IMG/VR virus record: IMGVR_UViG_3300031629_000002
Coordinates: 1 to 64,000 of that record
Source of the DNA: a virus
DNA length: 64,000 nucleotides
Strand: one strand, 5' to 3'
The position numbers and the translations under genes were made by a program. The notes under the pieces were generated by a model. That model did no database searches. It was not told the origin of the DNA and was given only the letters and a program-made list of their open reading frames with translations. The stretch's first letter is position 1, and the number at the start of each line of letters is the position of its first letter. Positions 16,379 through 25,079 of the stretch are shown here, one piece after another.

Positions 16379-18402
16379 AGAATATCGTTCAACCGTTGCT
16401 GGTCGAGGTTGATTGGGAATAAAGGCTTCATGTTTTTATCGTAGTCGATGTTGCCGCCAGTTTTCAAACGCACTTGTTGGTTTTTGCTTCCAGCGATATG
16501 AGGGTTATATGAAACAGGTTTGTCACCCCAACATGCTTCGCAGTTATGATCCATACACGAACCACCCGCTATTGATACAGGGCAAATGTGTGTTCCGGGG
16601 GTGTCTTCGGCTCCAACGAACGAAGCGGTGACATTGGGATGTTCTGTCGCTTGTTGGAATGCCGATGATAATTTGGGTAGGCCCAATTCTTGGTTTCGGT
16701 CATTATCGGCCCCTTGACCGACAAACGGTGCGCTCAATGAAACAGACAGGTTGTCGGGTATGGCGGTGTCATAGTCCCTGCCACTTGATTGAAGGAACAT
16801 GTTCAGTGCTTGGGCTTCACGGGTAGGCAACCATGCCCTACTTTTCAAAGGACTCTTTGCACCTATTGTTCTCATGGTATCGGAGAGAAGGGAGAGATGT
16901 TTGGCTTTGTCTTCACTTGTTTTACCTTGTAAATCACCCGACTCAAAGAAGCGGAATAAATCGGTTCCGTGGTCTAACACTGATGAGGACATCCTATTCC
17001 CCAAAGCCGAACCATAGCGAACCATGTCTTCGATGTTTTCGGGAGTCCTCAAAGCGATGGCGTTTCGCCAATTGGCTATTTGTTTTTGATTCATAGACGC
17101 ACGACCATGATCGTGAGCATAACAGTTCTCACAGGTAGCACCTGCAACCTCTCTCATTTTACTACCGACACCACACATGTGAGTAGGGAAGTTTTGATGC
17201 GCTCCGGGCATTTTTGAATTATCACCCAATGGGCTACCTATTGTTCTTTCAGCCTGTTGTTTCATATTCCCGCCTTGTATCAGTGTTCTAAAATCGGGAA
17301 AGTAGTCGTCTATTCCTTCAAGGGGATAGTTCACATTGAAGTCTGTGTCGAATTGGTCGGTCTTATCTTTGTTCGCTTCGACCCAATTGAAAACATCACG
17401 CCCGTGACCCGGCCCCTTTCCGCTTTGGTTCAACCTTTTGTCCCACCAACCTATTTCACCGGGATCTCCCAGTGCTTTGATGAGAACCTCACCAAGACTG
17501 AATAATGAATCACTTCGTCGGACAACATTGGTGAAATCTATGCCCTTTGGAAAATACATACCGTGTGGGGTGACAATACCCGTATTACCATCGAAGCGTG
17601 TTCCCTGTCCAATAGGTATTGGTTCGGCCATTTCACCAACAGGGCCAGCAGGGAGCATGGCGAAATCACCAGTTCCCGATATTTGATGAGGTAATGGTCG
17701 GCCCATGTGTTCCGTTTGAGTTTTACTTCTTCGCCCGAACAGTGGGTGTATTCCCAAGTCCTTGTGATCCTCGACAGGTTCTTCCTTTACATCATCCCGA
17801 TAAACGATATTACCTTGTTCATCATGGTAAAATGGGCGGTATGTCACCAAGTCGGCTTGCCAGCCCTCTTCATCAAGAACTCTTGCGTTGCCGTTGGCGT
17901 CCATTTCCACATCATAATTATGGACATCTTGGGGTAGTTCGTCGCCTAAAAGGTATTGTTGGGATTCGGAAACATCAAGCCGACCGGAAATCGGGGCGTG
18001 TAATGTGCGACCCGGCCCCCTTGCTGGCAGTTTTCTTTCGCCCTCCCTCCAACGCTTATTGCCATGCAAAGCGTCACGCTGTGAGTTTCGATCAACAGAC
18101 ACCATAGGATCATGTATAGGAACCTGTGAAGCGACTTCGGTGCTTACAGGCGCACCCCCTCCAACAAGCCTTCGTTGAACCGCCATCATACCCGGCCCTC
18201 TCTTAGCGGGGTCTTTTGGATCCGATGGGAACTCATCAAAGTGTTCGGGCCTTAGACCCGGAGGCAAACGCAAATCACGACCCGGTGATGCTTGACTTAT
18301 GTTGCGAAAGGAGGCGATAGAGTCGTCTTTTGGAACATTACCTGCGGCGTCTTCTTTCTTACCACGGGCGGTATATTTCCAGTCAAACGGCCCTGTCATC
18401 AT
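16375..18402 (-). CDS. GP88-domain protein (Cys-rich, phage gene product 88 family)
   Basis: The start is ATG 18402, forming ATGA with the upstream stop behind GGGGGA. The roughly 676-residue protein has a long polar N-terminal region. Around residues 390-560 is a region matching the phage GP88 domain: NSKMPGAH, then ATCENCYAHDHG, NWRNAIALRTPENI, and RFFESGDLQG followed by a SRAWLPTRE segment. A second Cys group (CPVSIAGGSCMDHNCEAC) closes the chain. The Cys spacing suggests a metal or Fe-S site, but the activity of this family is not known to me. LFSLGEVLIKAL near residue 310 weakly resembles the shared tag segment. Confidence 0.8.
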   Translation of the reverse strand: MMTGPFDWKYTARGKKEDAAGNVPKDDSIASFRNISQASPGRDLRLPPGLRPEHFDEFPSDPKDPAKRGPGMMAVQRRLVGGGAPVSTEVASQVPIHDPMVSVDRNSQRDALHGNKRWREGERKLPARGPGRTLHAPISGRLDVSESQQYLLGDELPQDVHNYDVEMDANGNARVLDEEGWQADLVTYRPFYHDEQGNIVYRDDVKEEPVEDHKDLGIHPLFGRRSKTQTEHMGRPLPHQISGTGDFAMLPAGPVGEMAEPIPIGQGTRFDGNTGIVTPHGMYFPKGIDFTNVVRRSDSLFSLGEVLIKALGDPGEIGWWDKRLNQSGKGPGHGRDVFNWVEANKDKTDQFDTDFNVNYPLEGIDDYFPDFRTLIQGGNMKQQAERTIGSPLGDNSKMPGAHQNFPTHMCGVGSKMREVAGATCENCYAHDHGRASMNQKQIANWRNAIALRTPENIEDMVRYGSALGNRMSSSVLDHGTDLFRFFESGDLQGKTSEDKAKHLSLLSDTMRTIGAKSPLKSRAWLPTREAQALNMFLQSSGRDYDTAIPDNLSVSLSAPFVGQGADNDRNQELGLPKLSSAFQQATEHPNVTASFVGAEDTPGTHICPVSIAGGSCMDHNCEACWGDKPVSYNPHIAGSKNQQVRLKTGGNIDYDKNMKPLFPINLDQQRLNDIL

Positions 18403-19568
18403 TGTCCCCCCTGTTTCAGCACAGCCCACCCTTGTTCAAAGGCGTTTTGGGGTTCGGAGAGTTCAAAGTCCAATAATGCTGTCTGTGAACCTTCTTTCGG
18501 GAGGAACTTACCGTAGCCGTAGGTCTGCAATAATTGATTGATAGAATGACCGTCAAAGTCGTCCACATTCGCAACACCTATCATTTCGGGTTTGGGGCCA
18601 CGCTTTTCGGGGTTTCCCGATACATTATCGGGGCGTTGAATGACGGTAGTGTCAAGGCCAATATCCTTGTATTGTTCGATGGGGTCGATACTGTCAAAGG
18701 CCAATACAGGCTGGCCTTCTTGTATTCTTTCCTCTAATTGGCGGAACATCTGTCTTGGATCGAAACCCTCACCGTAAGTGCCGGGTTGCCCCGAATAAGG
18801 AGGGTCATTGATAACTCCTGCTTTATTGTCAATATCCCATTCGGCCAGTGCTTCGGCACCATCGCCTTGGCGCACATTCACATTTTTGAGAGGTTCCCTG
18901 TAATTCAACAGGTTTTCCATTGAGGGTAAGGATTGCATGGTTTTGACATCGGGTGGGTTGCTCGGCCACAGCATTCCTTCGTGTTCATTACCAACTTTGT
19001 TATGGCGGATTTGTCCCACATGTCCCGCACGCTTATTGCGAAAAAGGTTGAGTGCTTGGGCAAGGCGCATAGACTCGGAGCGTGGTTCACCATCTCTCAT
19101 CAATGTATCATAATAAGCCAAGGTATCGGGGGGGACAGCATCTCCACGCTTTCTTTCAGTGACATTCGGGCCTCTTATTTGTGTTCTCCAATGGTCTTTC
19201 AATTGTTGATCGTTTAGACCCTGCAACATACTCCAATCAATGTCAATACCTTGTGTTCCTTGATTAGACATGGCCTCAACCAAAGCGGCGGTTCCGGCAT
19301 CCATTTCATTGTAGTCGCTCGAACCCTGTGGCAAAATGTTGAGTATGTCATTAGCAGGGCCGCCATAGGGAACTTGTAGGCCATCAATACCGGCTTTATC
19401 GGCAAAGTTCCTTTGAACCATCCTATAATGTGGTTTATTTTTGGAGCCAGTGTGTCGAACGATGGGTGCCATACCTTTAGCACCCGACATGTCGGCACGC
19501 ATAGCGGCCATTTCGGCGGCGTCAATACGGCGACCTGTGCGGTGTCCCTTGTATCTCGGCAAAACCAT
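18399..19568 (-). CDS. D12-class DNA adenine methyltransferase with C-terminal tag segment
   Basis: A 389-residue protein. The catalytic motif DPPYSG is near residue 255 and marks N6-adenine or N4-cytosine methyltransferases. Around it are FRNKRAGHVGQIRHNKVG and NVRQGDGAEAL, in the order seen in Dam-like D12 enzymes. PYGGPANDILN near residue 67 may be the SAM-binding start. It would methylate viral or host DNA. The last 15 residues are NAFEQGWAVLKQGGQ, a C-terminal copy of the segment that begins the effector genes. The enzyme may therefore be targeted like those proteins rather than acting only in replication. Confidence 0.85.
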   Translation of the reverse strand: MVLPRYKGHRTGRRIDAAEMAAMRADMSGAKGMAPIVRHTGSKNKPHYRMVQRNFADKAGIDGLQVPYGGPANDILNILPQGSSDYNEMDAGTAALVEAMSNQGTQGIDIDWSMLQGLNDQQLKDHWRTQIRGPNVTERKRGDAVPPDTLAYYDTLMRDGEPRSESMRLAQALNLFRNKRAGHVGQIRHNKVGNEHEGMLWPSNPPDVKTMQSLPSMENLLNYREPLKNVNVRQGDGAEALAEWDIDNKAGVINDPPYSGQPGTYGEGFDPRQMFRQLEERIQEGQPVLAFDSIDPIEQYKDIGLDTTVIQRPDNVSGNPEKRGPKPEMIGVANVDDFDGHSINQLLQTYGYGKFLPKEGSQTALLDFELSEPQNAFEQGWAVLKQGGQ

Positions 19569-19991
19569 TTACTCTTCCTCCCTTCGTTTGCTATGAGTCC
19601 ATTCATCGGCCATAGCATCCCACGGCCCCGAAGTTTCGCTCTCGACCGCTTGTCGGAACATTTCTTCTTGGGTGTATTCAACCATGTTCGGGGCACTGAT
19701 TTGCCCTATCCCGTAAAACACATCAGCAGGTAGTGTCATCCCACTGCTTGGATCGTGAACCATTTTCTTTCCATCCTCACCCATGAAGGTTGTAAAGGCG
19801 TGTCCATAGGAACGACCGGCCAATGGCCCAACGGTTGGGGACACTTGGGCGTGAACCAGTGTATGGTTTGGATTAGCGCACATGTAATTGTATGCGTTAT
19901 GGTAACAACTCCCACCTTTGTTTTCATCGGGTAGGTCGTCTAAATCCTCGACGCCTTTCAAAACACGAAAACCGGCATCAATGGCGTTCAT
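19569..19991 (-). CDS. Papain-like C-H-D protein with N-terminal tag segment
   Basis: A 140-residue protein beginning MNAIDAGFRVLKGVED, a variant of the shared N-terminal segment. After an acidic linker comes GGSCYHNAYNYM (Cys about residue 32), then GRSYGHAFTTF (His about 64), then MVHDPSSGM (Asp about 79). A Cys, His and Asp in this order and spacing fit a papain/NlpC-like or transglutaminase-like hydrolase fold, as in small phage proteins with C...GHAW...D motifs. Substrate unknown. It is coupled to the methyltransferase gene. Confidence 0.7.
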   Translation of the reverse strand: MNAIDAGFRVLKGVEDLDDLPDENKGGSCYHNAYNYMCANPNHTLVHAQVSPTVGPLAGRSYGHAFTTFMGEDGKKMVHDPSSGMTLPADVFYGIGQISAPNMVEYTQEEMFRQAVESETSGPWDAMADEWTHSKRREEE

Positions 19992-21262
19992 TGATTCTTC
20001 CCCCAGTCAATGAGGTCACGCCATGGTGGTTTTGAAAATGGTGCGTGGAATTGTGAAGCAAAGGAGGGAGGTGTTTTTCCACTTGTAAGGATTTCACGCT
20101 CTCTATCCTGTGCTTCAAGTATTGCTTTCATCCGTGATACAGGGATTGCGTCTTCACCATCTCTCATTTGAGAAAGTGATTGATCTCTCACTCCAACCCT
20201 CGTTGGTGTGTGAGGGGTTAAGCGAGTTCCTTCGGCAATTGACATACCTACATCCCCTCGGTGTGGATAGCGGGCGTCGGCTTGATGCCAATTCTGTATT
20301 CTTTCTTGAGGGGTCATTCGTTCACGGAGTGTGCTGGGGCTTATGTCCAATTTGTGGTCGATGCCTTGTTCATCCAACTTACGCCCTAAACCCTGCACTG
20401 TGGCAAGGCCACCGGGACTCAAATAGGATTCTTTGATACGGCCAGTGTTTTCCAACAAAGCACCCAATGTGGAATACCCTAAGCCCATTCCAGTGAATGC
20501 TGGGTTCACCTCAACCATAGGGCCGCCCCCCAATCCATCTATTGTCCCTGCTGAAACAGAAGCCATTCCGGCACCTGCCTCACGCCTTTGGTCGAGTGTA
20601 TTGAGTAATTGGTCTTGAACTACGGAGGCGTATGCTTCTCGCCAATGTGGGCCGCTTGATTCCATGTTAATACCGATTTCATCGGCTTGCGGAGGGAATG
20701 GTCTTTTGTTCATACCCTGTGCGTGGTGTGAATTGAAATAAGGGAGTTCTGTATCTAAATAATCTTCAACACTATATCCCACTCCGGCGGCGGCCATTTC
20801 TTCTCTAAGCCATTCTTCGTCATTGTCAAAGTCCTCAATACGCAAACCAACATCCTCGGCGGTTTCCCATCCTTTAGTGCGTGCATAGGTTTCTTTGTCA
20901 TCCAGCCCCTCAACATGGGAGATTGCTTGCTTGATTGGTATTTGGCCTCCAACCCGTAGTCCTACGCTTGGTGGCAAATTACCGAACTGTGTTGATAATT
21001 GGTGTGGTTCTATATTGAGGTTGTATTGGAAATCGTCACGACCGACGGTCTTTTGCATGGTGTCCCATGCTACTTCAAACGGATCTGCTGATGCGGCTAT
21101 GTCATCGTCGCTGGAATGGTCGTATTCCTTTTTCTCGGTGTCTTCTTCGCCTTCAATAGTAATAGGCGACCCAAGCAAGTCCATCGGCTCAATAGGTGCC
21201 GGTTGTAGCCTTATCCGGGGTCGCCCGTCGGGCGGCATAGGGCGAGGGCTGATACTCGGCAT
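19988..21262 (-). CDS. GNAT-like acetyltransferase domain protein with internal tag segment
   Basis: I place the start at ATG 21262. A longer frame reaches 21394 but would run through the divergent promoter region and into the chaperonin start. About 424 residues. After a Pro-rich, acidic N terminus comes ADPFEVAWDTMQKTVG (residues 59-74), an internal copy of the shared segment. Around residue 285, VEVNPAFTGMGLGYSTLGALL matches GNAT motif A (V-x-P-x3-G-x-G-[LI]-G-x3-L), the acetyl-CoA loop. The region upstream (ASVSAGTIDG) fits the preceding strand. The substrate is not visible. It sits at the head of the leftward group containing the methyltransferase and GP88 genes. Confidence 0.7.
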   Translation of the reverse strand: MPSISPRPMPPDGRPRIRLQPAPIEPMDLLGSPITIEGEEDTEKKEYDHSSDDDIAASADPFEVAWDTMQKTVGRDDFQYNLNIEPHQLSTQFGNLPPSVGLRVGGQIPIKQAISHVEGLDDKETYARTKGWETAEDVGLRIEDFDNDEEWLREEMAAAGVGYSVEDYLDTELPYFNSHHAQGMNKRPFPPQADEIGINMESSGPHWREAYASVVQDQLLNTLDQRREAGAGMASVSAGTIDGLGGGPMVEVNPAFTGMGLGYSTLGALLENTGRIKESYLSPGGLATVQGLGRKLDEQGIDHKLDISPSTLRERMTPQERIQNWHQADARYPHRGDVGMSIAEGTRLTPHTPTRVGVRDQSLSQMRDGEDAIPVSRMKAILEAQDREREILTSGKTPPSFASQFHAPFSKPPWRDLIDWGKNQ

Positions 21263-21283
21263 AGGAGGGCTATACCCTGTCGG

Positions 21284-21300
21284 TTTCAAATAGATTGTTA
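21284..21300. promoter_or_regulatory. AT-rich divergent promoter candidate between chaperonin and GNAT-like gene
   Basis: The gap 21263-21369 separates two divergent genes and contains ggtttcaaatagattgtt. TTTCAAATA could serve as a TATA element for the chaperonin. Just downstream lies gtgtgaacactcac, partly palindromic. A clear TATA box at the usual distance from either start is not obvious, so the exact element is uncertain. Confidence 0.35.
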
Positions 21301-21369
21301 TTGGTGTGTTAGGTGTGTGAACACTCACAAGGTTGATAAGCCACTGCTGATGAGCGTTGGTTGAGCAAC

Positions 21370-22938
21370 ATGATGCAAAGCGGCCAACAACCAATCTTCA
21401 TTCTAAAGGAAGGAACCGAGCGAAGCCACGGACGAGTGGCACAGTCGAATAACATAGCCGCCGCAAAAGCGGTCGCTGATGCAGTGAGAAGCACACTTGG
21501 GCCAAAAGGAATGGACAAGATGCTTGTTGATGAAGGCGGAGATGTCATCATCACCAACGATGGTGCTACAATTCTTCGTGAAATGGACATCGACCATCCT
21601 GCGGCGAAAATGATTATCGAAGTGGCGAAGACTCAAGAGCAAGAATGCTATGACGGGACAACCAGTGCTGTTATCCTTGCTGGTGAACTCCTAAAGAAGT
21701 CGGAAGAACTCATTACCCAAAACATTCATCCGACAACAATTTGCTCGGCATTCCGTGACGGTGGACAATACATAAACGCCAAATTAGAGGGATATGCTGA
21801 AAACAGTGAAGACCGTTTGCTTTCTATCGCTACTACTGCCCTTACTGGCAAATCATCAACATCTATCAAAGATCACCTTGGTGCTATCTGTGTCGATGCT
21901 GTTTCCAGTCTTTCTCAAGACGGTGCGGTTGATTTAACGCAAATCAATGTGGTAAAGGCTGTTGGCGGCGACGCACACGACAGCGAACTCATTAGCGGCA
22001 TTATTGTTGATAAAGAGCGTTGCCACAGTGGTATGCCAAGTGCTATCAGCAACGGTAAGGTTCTACTCATTGATTTCCCACTTGAAGTCAAGACAACCGA
22101 AATGGATGCGAACATCCAAATCACAGATCCAAACCAAATCACTGCTTTCTTAGAACAAGAAGAAGGCTACATCCGTGAACTGGTTGAGAGGATTATAGCA
22201 AGCGGAGCAAAAATCGTTGTCTGTCAAAAGGGAATAGATGACCTCGCAAAACACTATCTATCCAAAGCAAGTATTTTTGGACTCGAAAAGGTCAAGCGTT
22301 CCGATATGGAGTCCTTAGCCCGTGCTACTGGCGCAGGTATCATCAACAACCTTGACGATGCCGAAGACGCCCTCGGTCTATGTGAATCATTAGAAGAGAA
22401 GAAGGTTGGTGAAATGCCTATGTCTTTCTTCTCCACACCTAACTCTTCGGCTGTTACACTGCTTCTTAGAGGCGGCACAGCACCTTTCGTTGAAGAAATT
22501 GAACGAGCCTTTGAAGACGCAGTAGGTGTAGTGGCTATTGCATACGAAGACGGTAAGGTTCTCACTGGTGGCGGTTCTATCTACGCCGCTTTGAGTCGTG
22601 ATCTTGCTGACTATGCACTTACTATCGGTGGCCGTGAGCGCATGGCTATGGAGGCTTTCTCTCAAGCACTTGAGGTAATCCCACGCACACTCGCTGAAAA
22701 CGGTGGTCTTGACCCCGTTGATGAGATGATGGCACTACGCAAGGCACACAGCGAAGGTTTGCATAACCACGGTGTCAATGTCGAGAGTGGCGGTGTCATG
22801 CACATGGGCGAAGCCGGTGTCTATGAACCAAAGCGTGTTGTAGAACAGGCATTGAAGTCTGCTGTCGAAACAGCGACCATGATTCTCCGTATTGACGATG
22901 TAATTTCATCCCGCAAGGGCGGCCCAAGACAAGGTTAA
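21370..22938 (+). CDS. Group II chaperonin (thermosome-type subunit)
   Basis: 522 residues from ATG 21370 (another ATG follows directly). It has the order of an archaeal thermosome/CCT subunit: the nucleotide-binding segments [10 protein letters not shown] and TNDGAT with its conserved Asp, then YDGTTSAV (canonical GDGTT, with Tyr for the first Gly). The apical domain follows. The C-terminal ATP-site segment is [14 protein letters not shown], then TGGGS. The Gly/Met-rich tail common in thermosomes is absent. Such complexes fold proteins in the cytosol without a GroES cap. The gene is the only plus-strand gene between 16.4 and 34 kb and converges on the effector operon, overlapping its last stop by 4 bp. 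It probably has its own promoter and folds virion proteins. Confidence 0.95.
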   Translation: MMQSGQQPIFILKEGTERSHGRVAQSNNIAAAKAVADAVRSTLGPKGMDKMLVDEGGDVIITNDGATILREMDIDHPAAKMIIEVAKTQEQECYDGTTSAVILAGELLKKSEELITQNIHPTTICSAFRDGGQYINAKLEGYAENSEDRLLSIATTALTGKSSTSIKDHLGAICVDAVSSLSQDGAVDLTQINVVKAVGGDAHDSELISGIIVDKERCHSGMPSAISNGKVLLIDFPLEVKTTEMDANIQITDPNQITAFLEQEEGYIRELVERIIASGAKIVVCQKGIDDLAKHYLSKASIFGLEKVKRSDMESLARATGAGIINNLDDAEDALGLCESLEEKKVGEMPMSFFSTPNSSAVTLLLRGGTAPFVEEIERAFEDAVGVVAIAYEDGKVLTGGGSIYAALSRDLADYALTIGGRERMAMEAFSQALEVIPRTLAENGGLDPVDEMMALRKAHSEGLHNHGVNVESGGVMHMGEAGVYEPKRVVEQALKSAVETATMILRIDDVISSRKGGPRQG

Positions 22939-23651
22939 ATCTCGTCTTCTGTCGGCCATTCCCATGGTTGTAATTGATCACTGCTTATTTTAGGTGCGAA
23001 GTGTTTGCCATCTGTTGTCACACGGGGATTGGATCGTGTTGAAGCACTGTGTATAGCACCTCTATCTACCATCTTGTCCCAAAAGCCAGCCTTGCTGGGT
23101 TCGACCTTTGTAGCGTGAGCATGAAAAGAGTCTAATTCTGTTTGACCTGCCATTTCCTGTTCAAGTTCCGCAATCATCTCACGCAGGTATGATTCACCGA
23201 GGCCACCATCCCGCACAGTGGTAGCGACTTCAAAGTGGTGAACTTCTACCTGCCCTGTATCGAAGTTCGTTTGAGCGACACCTCTTGCCATCCCATCTTT
23301 GGATTCCCAAGAAATATCACCAAATGGCGATGCTGGTGTCATTAGATCTGACATGTAATCGGGAAACATTTCTTTTTCCCGTGCAGTAGGTGTTTTGTTG
23401 GGGTCTATCGTGTCTTCCCATTTTTCTTCGGGGTAGAAGAGGGGTGACTTGAGCAATCGCCAAGCCATGTCCATTGGCCCGCCTTTTTTGACAGCAGGAC
23501 ATTGGCACTTATCCGTTCCACTCTTGGACTTGCCACATTTTTTACAATCCCATTCAACCTCAATCGGAGGGGGTAATTTTTTGTTATCCCAATCTACCTC
23601 AATCGGGAGGGACTTCATTAGTAATGCGAAGGCGGTTTCAAAGGCGGTCAT
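22935..23651 (-). CDS. Tag-bearing zinc/GNAT-like effector with two tag copies
   Basis: 238 residues, beginning MTAFETAFALLMKSLP. A small zinc module follows (CKKC at 36-39, CQC at 49-51). A second copy of the segment, PMDMAWRLLKSP, is at residues 59-70. The remainder looks like a GNAT fold: VAQTNFDTGQVEVHHFEVAT, then RDGGLGESYLREMIAEL as the acetyl-CoA loop, and KAGFWDKMVDRG near the end, a common closing helix in GNATs. This is the last gene of the 13-gene coupled run. The two tags around a zinc ribbon show that the segment is modular. Substrate unknown. Confidence 0.72.
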   Translation of the reverse strand: MTAFETAFALLMKSLPIEVDWDNKKLPPPIEVEWDCKKCGKSKSGTDKCQCPAVKKGGPMDMAWRLLKSPLFYPEEKWEDTIDPNKTPTAREKEMFPDYMSDLMTPASPFGDISWESKDGMARGVAQTNFDTGQVEVHHFEVATTVRDGGLGESYLREMIAELEQEMAGQTELDSFHAHATKVEPSKAGFWDKMVDRGAIHSASTRSNPRVTTDGKHFAPKISSDQLQPWEWPTEDEI

Positions 23652-24406
23652 TCATAACCACCCGCCCTCCATTCATCGGCTTCTTTGATTTGTTCATCAG
23701 TGGGATAGCGGATAACTTGCATTGAACCGGAACAATTGTTTTTGATTCCATCTACTGGTTCTTTGAGCGAAACCCCGCAAACCCCACTATTGCGATAAGC
23801 AATCCTGCCACAGTCACGGCATTGTCGCAATTTGGATATAATACCCTTGATTAAAGCCCATGCTTGTTCGACGGCGGTCGTTTGCGGGTCGGCGGAGGCA
23901 GTGAAATAAGACGAAGGATGACGGCGATTTGCCTTAGAAGCGCAATCATCCCATTCAGTAAGTAATTGGCGTGCGAATGCCTGTAATTTTTCATTCAATC
24001 CGGTTTTTGCCGCTTGCGGGCCTAAAAGACCCTGTGTATGACCCTCTTTGTCATAATTGACACTGTGCTTCTCACCAAACCTGCCGCTTGCCCATTCTTC
24101 TAATTTTTCACGGAGGTTGTCGCACGCATTCTGTGTGTGGTATTGTAGGGTGTCATAGGTTTCCGGGTAGTCGGGATCGTCGTCGCCCATAGCATGAGGC
24201 ATGTCCCATTCTTCGTGACCCCAAGCACTTGTTTCATAATACCATTTTGTGCTAATTTGAATACAACATTCGTCAGCAGGGAGGCTGTCATCATCATCCC
24301 AACCGTCCTTATCGGGTATTTTCATCGGCGGTGGTGGTGATGACATTTCCGGCGGTTCCAATGTCGCATTTTTGATAAGTGCGAACGCTTGTTCAAAGGC
24401 GGTCAT
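23648..24406 (-). CDS. Tag-bearing protein with second internal tag and zinc ribbon
   Basis: 252 residues from ATG 24406, chosen because the N terminus MTAFEQAFALIKNA and its DNA match the sister genes. Residues 45-160 form a helical domain with scattered His and Cys (ETSAWGHEEWDMPHAM) and no motif I recognise. At 175-187 the segment returns (QTTAVEQAWALIKG). It is followed directly by a zinc ribbon (CRDC at 196-199, then C210 and C225). The layout suggests two cargo modules, each led by its own tag. Start and stop overlap the neighbours by 4 bp. Confidence 0.75.
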   Translation of the reverse strand: MTAFEQAFALIKNATLEPPEMSSPPPPMKIPDKDGWDDDDSLPADECCIQISTKWYYETSAWGHEEWDMPHAMGDDDPDYPETYDTLQYHTQNACDNLREKLEEWASGRFGEKHSVNYDKEGHTQGLLGPQAAKTGLNEKLQAFARQLLTEWDDCASKANRRHPSSYFTASADPQTTAVEQAWALIKGIISKLRQCRDCGRIAYRNSGVCGVSLKEPVDGIKNNCSGSMQVIRYPTDEQIKEADEWRAGGYE

Positions 24407-24885
24407 TCTTTGTCCCACTCCTGCACATGGCCCACTGGCCTCTCTTCCCATAGCCGCTTATCATTAGCCCTACCTTGATTTTTATTACGGTGAATAAACC
24501 ACCCTGCTTCTTTGAGCGATTCCTCGTCAATTTCCTTTCCTGCCAATTCTTCCTCCGAATCATCAACAAGGCTAATGTGTTCGGGAGCCACCTCACCAGA
24601 TCCAAGGACATTCCATCCCAAATCCTTAACATCATCTCGGCTGTTTATGTGATCATCATCAATATACAACAAAGCAGGAGGACTACCATGAGAAATAGAA
24701 CGACTTGCGGCATAGGCTCTTGCCATGAGTTCATCGGGAGTCATGTAAAATGATGGGTCGCCCATGAGCGCACCACCGGGATTCATAGCCTTGCCACCTT
24801 CTTGGAGGATTTTCTTTGCCGCCTCCATGGTAGTTCCGTGATATGGCATTTTCAGTAAAGCGAATGCTTGTTCAAAGGCGGTCAT
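24403..24885 (-). CDS. Tag-bearing ADP-ribosyltransferase-like effector
   Basis: 160 residues from ATG 24885. The segment MTAFEQAFALLKMP leads straight into YHGTTMEAAKKILQEGG, then SFYMTPDELMARAYAAS and PALLYIDDD. A YHGT strand, a 'GL/GG' turn and a Y-x-T-x-D-x3-A-x3-Y helix are the usual markers of the ADP-ribosyltransferase fold (PARP/diphtheria-toxin-like branch). The C-terminal part is helical. The first 31 bases of the gene, plus a few beyond the start, are almost identical to those of the next gene at 24406. This points to recent duplication of the leader. Likely activity is transfer of ADP-ribose from NAD to a host target, by inference from fold. Confidence 0.72.
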   Translation of the reverse strand: MTAFEQAFALLKMPYHGTTMEAAKKILQEGGKAMNPGGALMGDPSFYMTPDELMARAYAASRSISHGSPPALLYIDDDHINSRDDVKDLGWNVLGSGEVAPEHISLVDDSEEELAGKEIDEESLKEAGWFIHRNKNQGRANDKRLWEERPVGHVQEWDKE

Positions 24886-25079
24886 TCTTTCCCACCTCTC
24901 CATCCGAAGCCATATCCCTTGCTACAATCGGTCGGGCATTGAATACCACCAAGCATTGAATTGTAGTTCACCCATTCACCAGCGTCAATGGTTCGACCAC
25001 AGGTCTTACAATTGCCAGTGTATTTAGCCTTAAAGGGGGCTTTCAGTAGCGAAAAGGCTTTGGTAAATGCTGTCACCAT
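24882..25079 (-). CDS. Minimal tag-plus-zinc-ribbon protein
   Basis: Only 65 residues: MVTAFTKAFSLLKAPFKAKY, then a zinc ribbon with CKTC, and CPTDC after about 25 residues. It ends with a Gly-rich tail (GYGFGWRGGKE). It is the smallest member of the set and shows that the segment can be joined to a single small module. Start and stop overlap the flanking genes. Confidence 0.75.
   Translation of the reverse strand: MVTAFTKAFSLLKAPFKAKYTGNCKTCGRTIDAGEWVNYNSMLGGIQCPTDCSKGYGFGWRGGKE

Noticed and set aside
21263-21394. Longer N terminus of the GNAT-like protein starting at 21394
   Set aside because: The extra 44 residues run through the divergent promoter region and into the chaperonin start. 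The sequence [10 protein letters not shown] has no ribosome binding site, and ATG 21262 is more natural.
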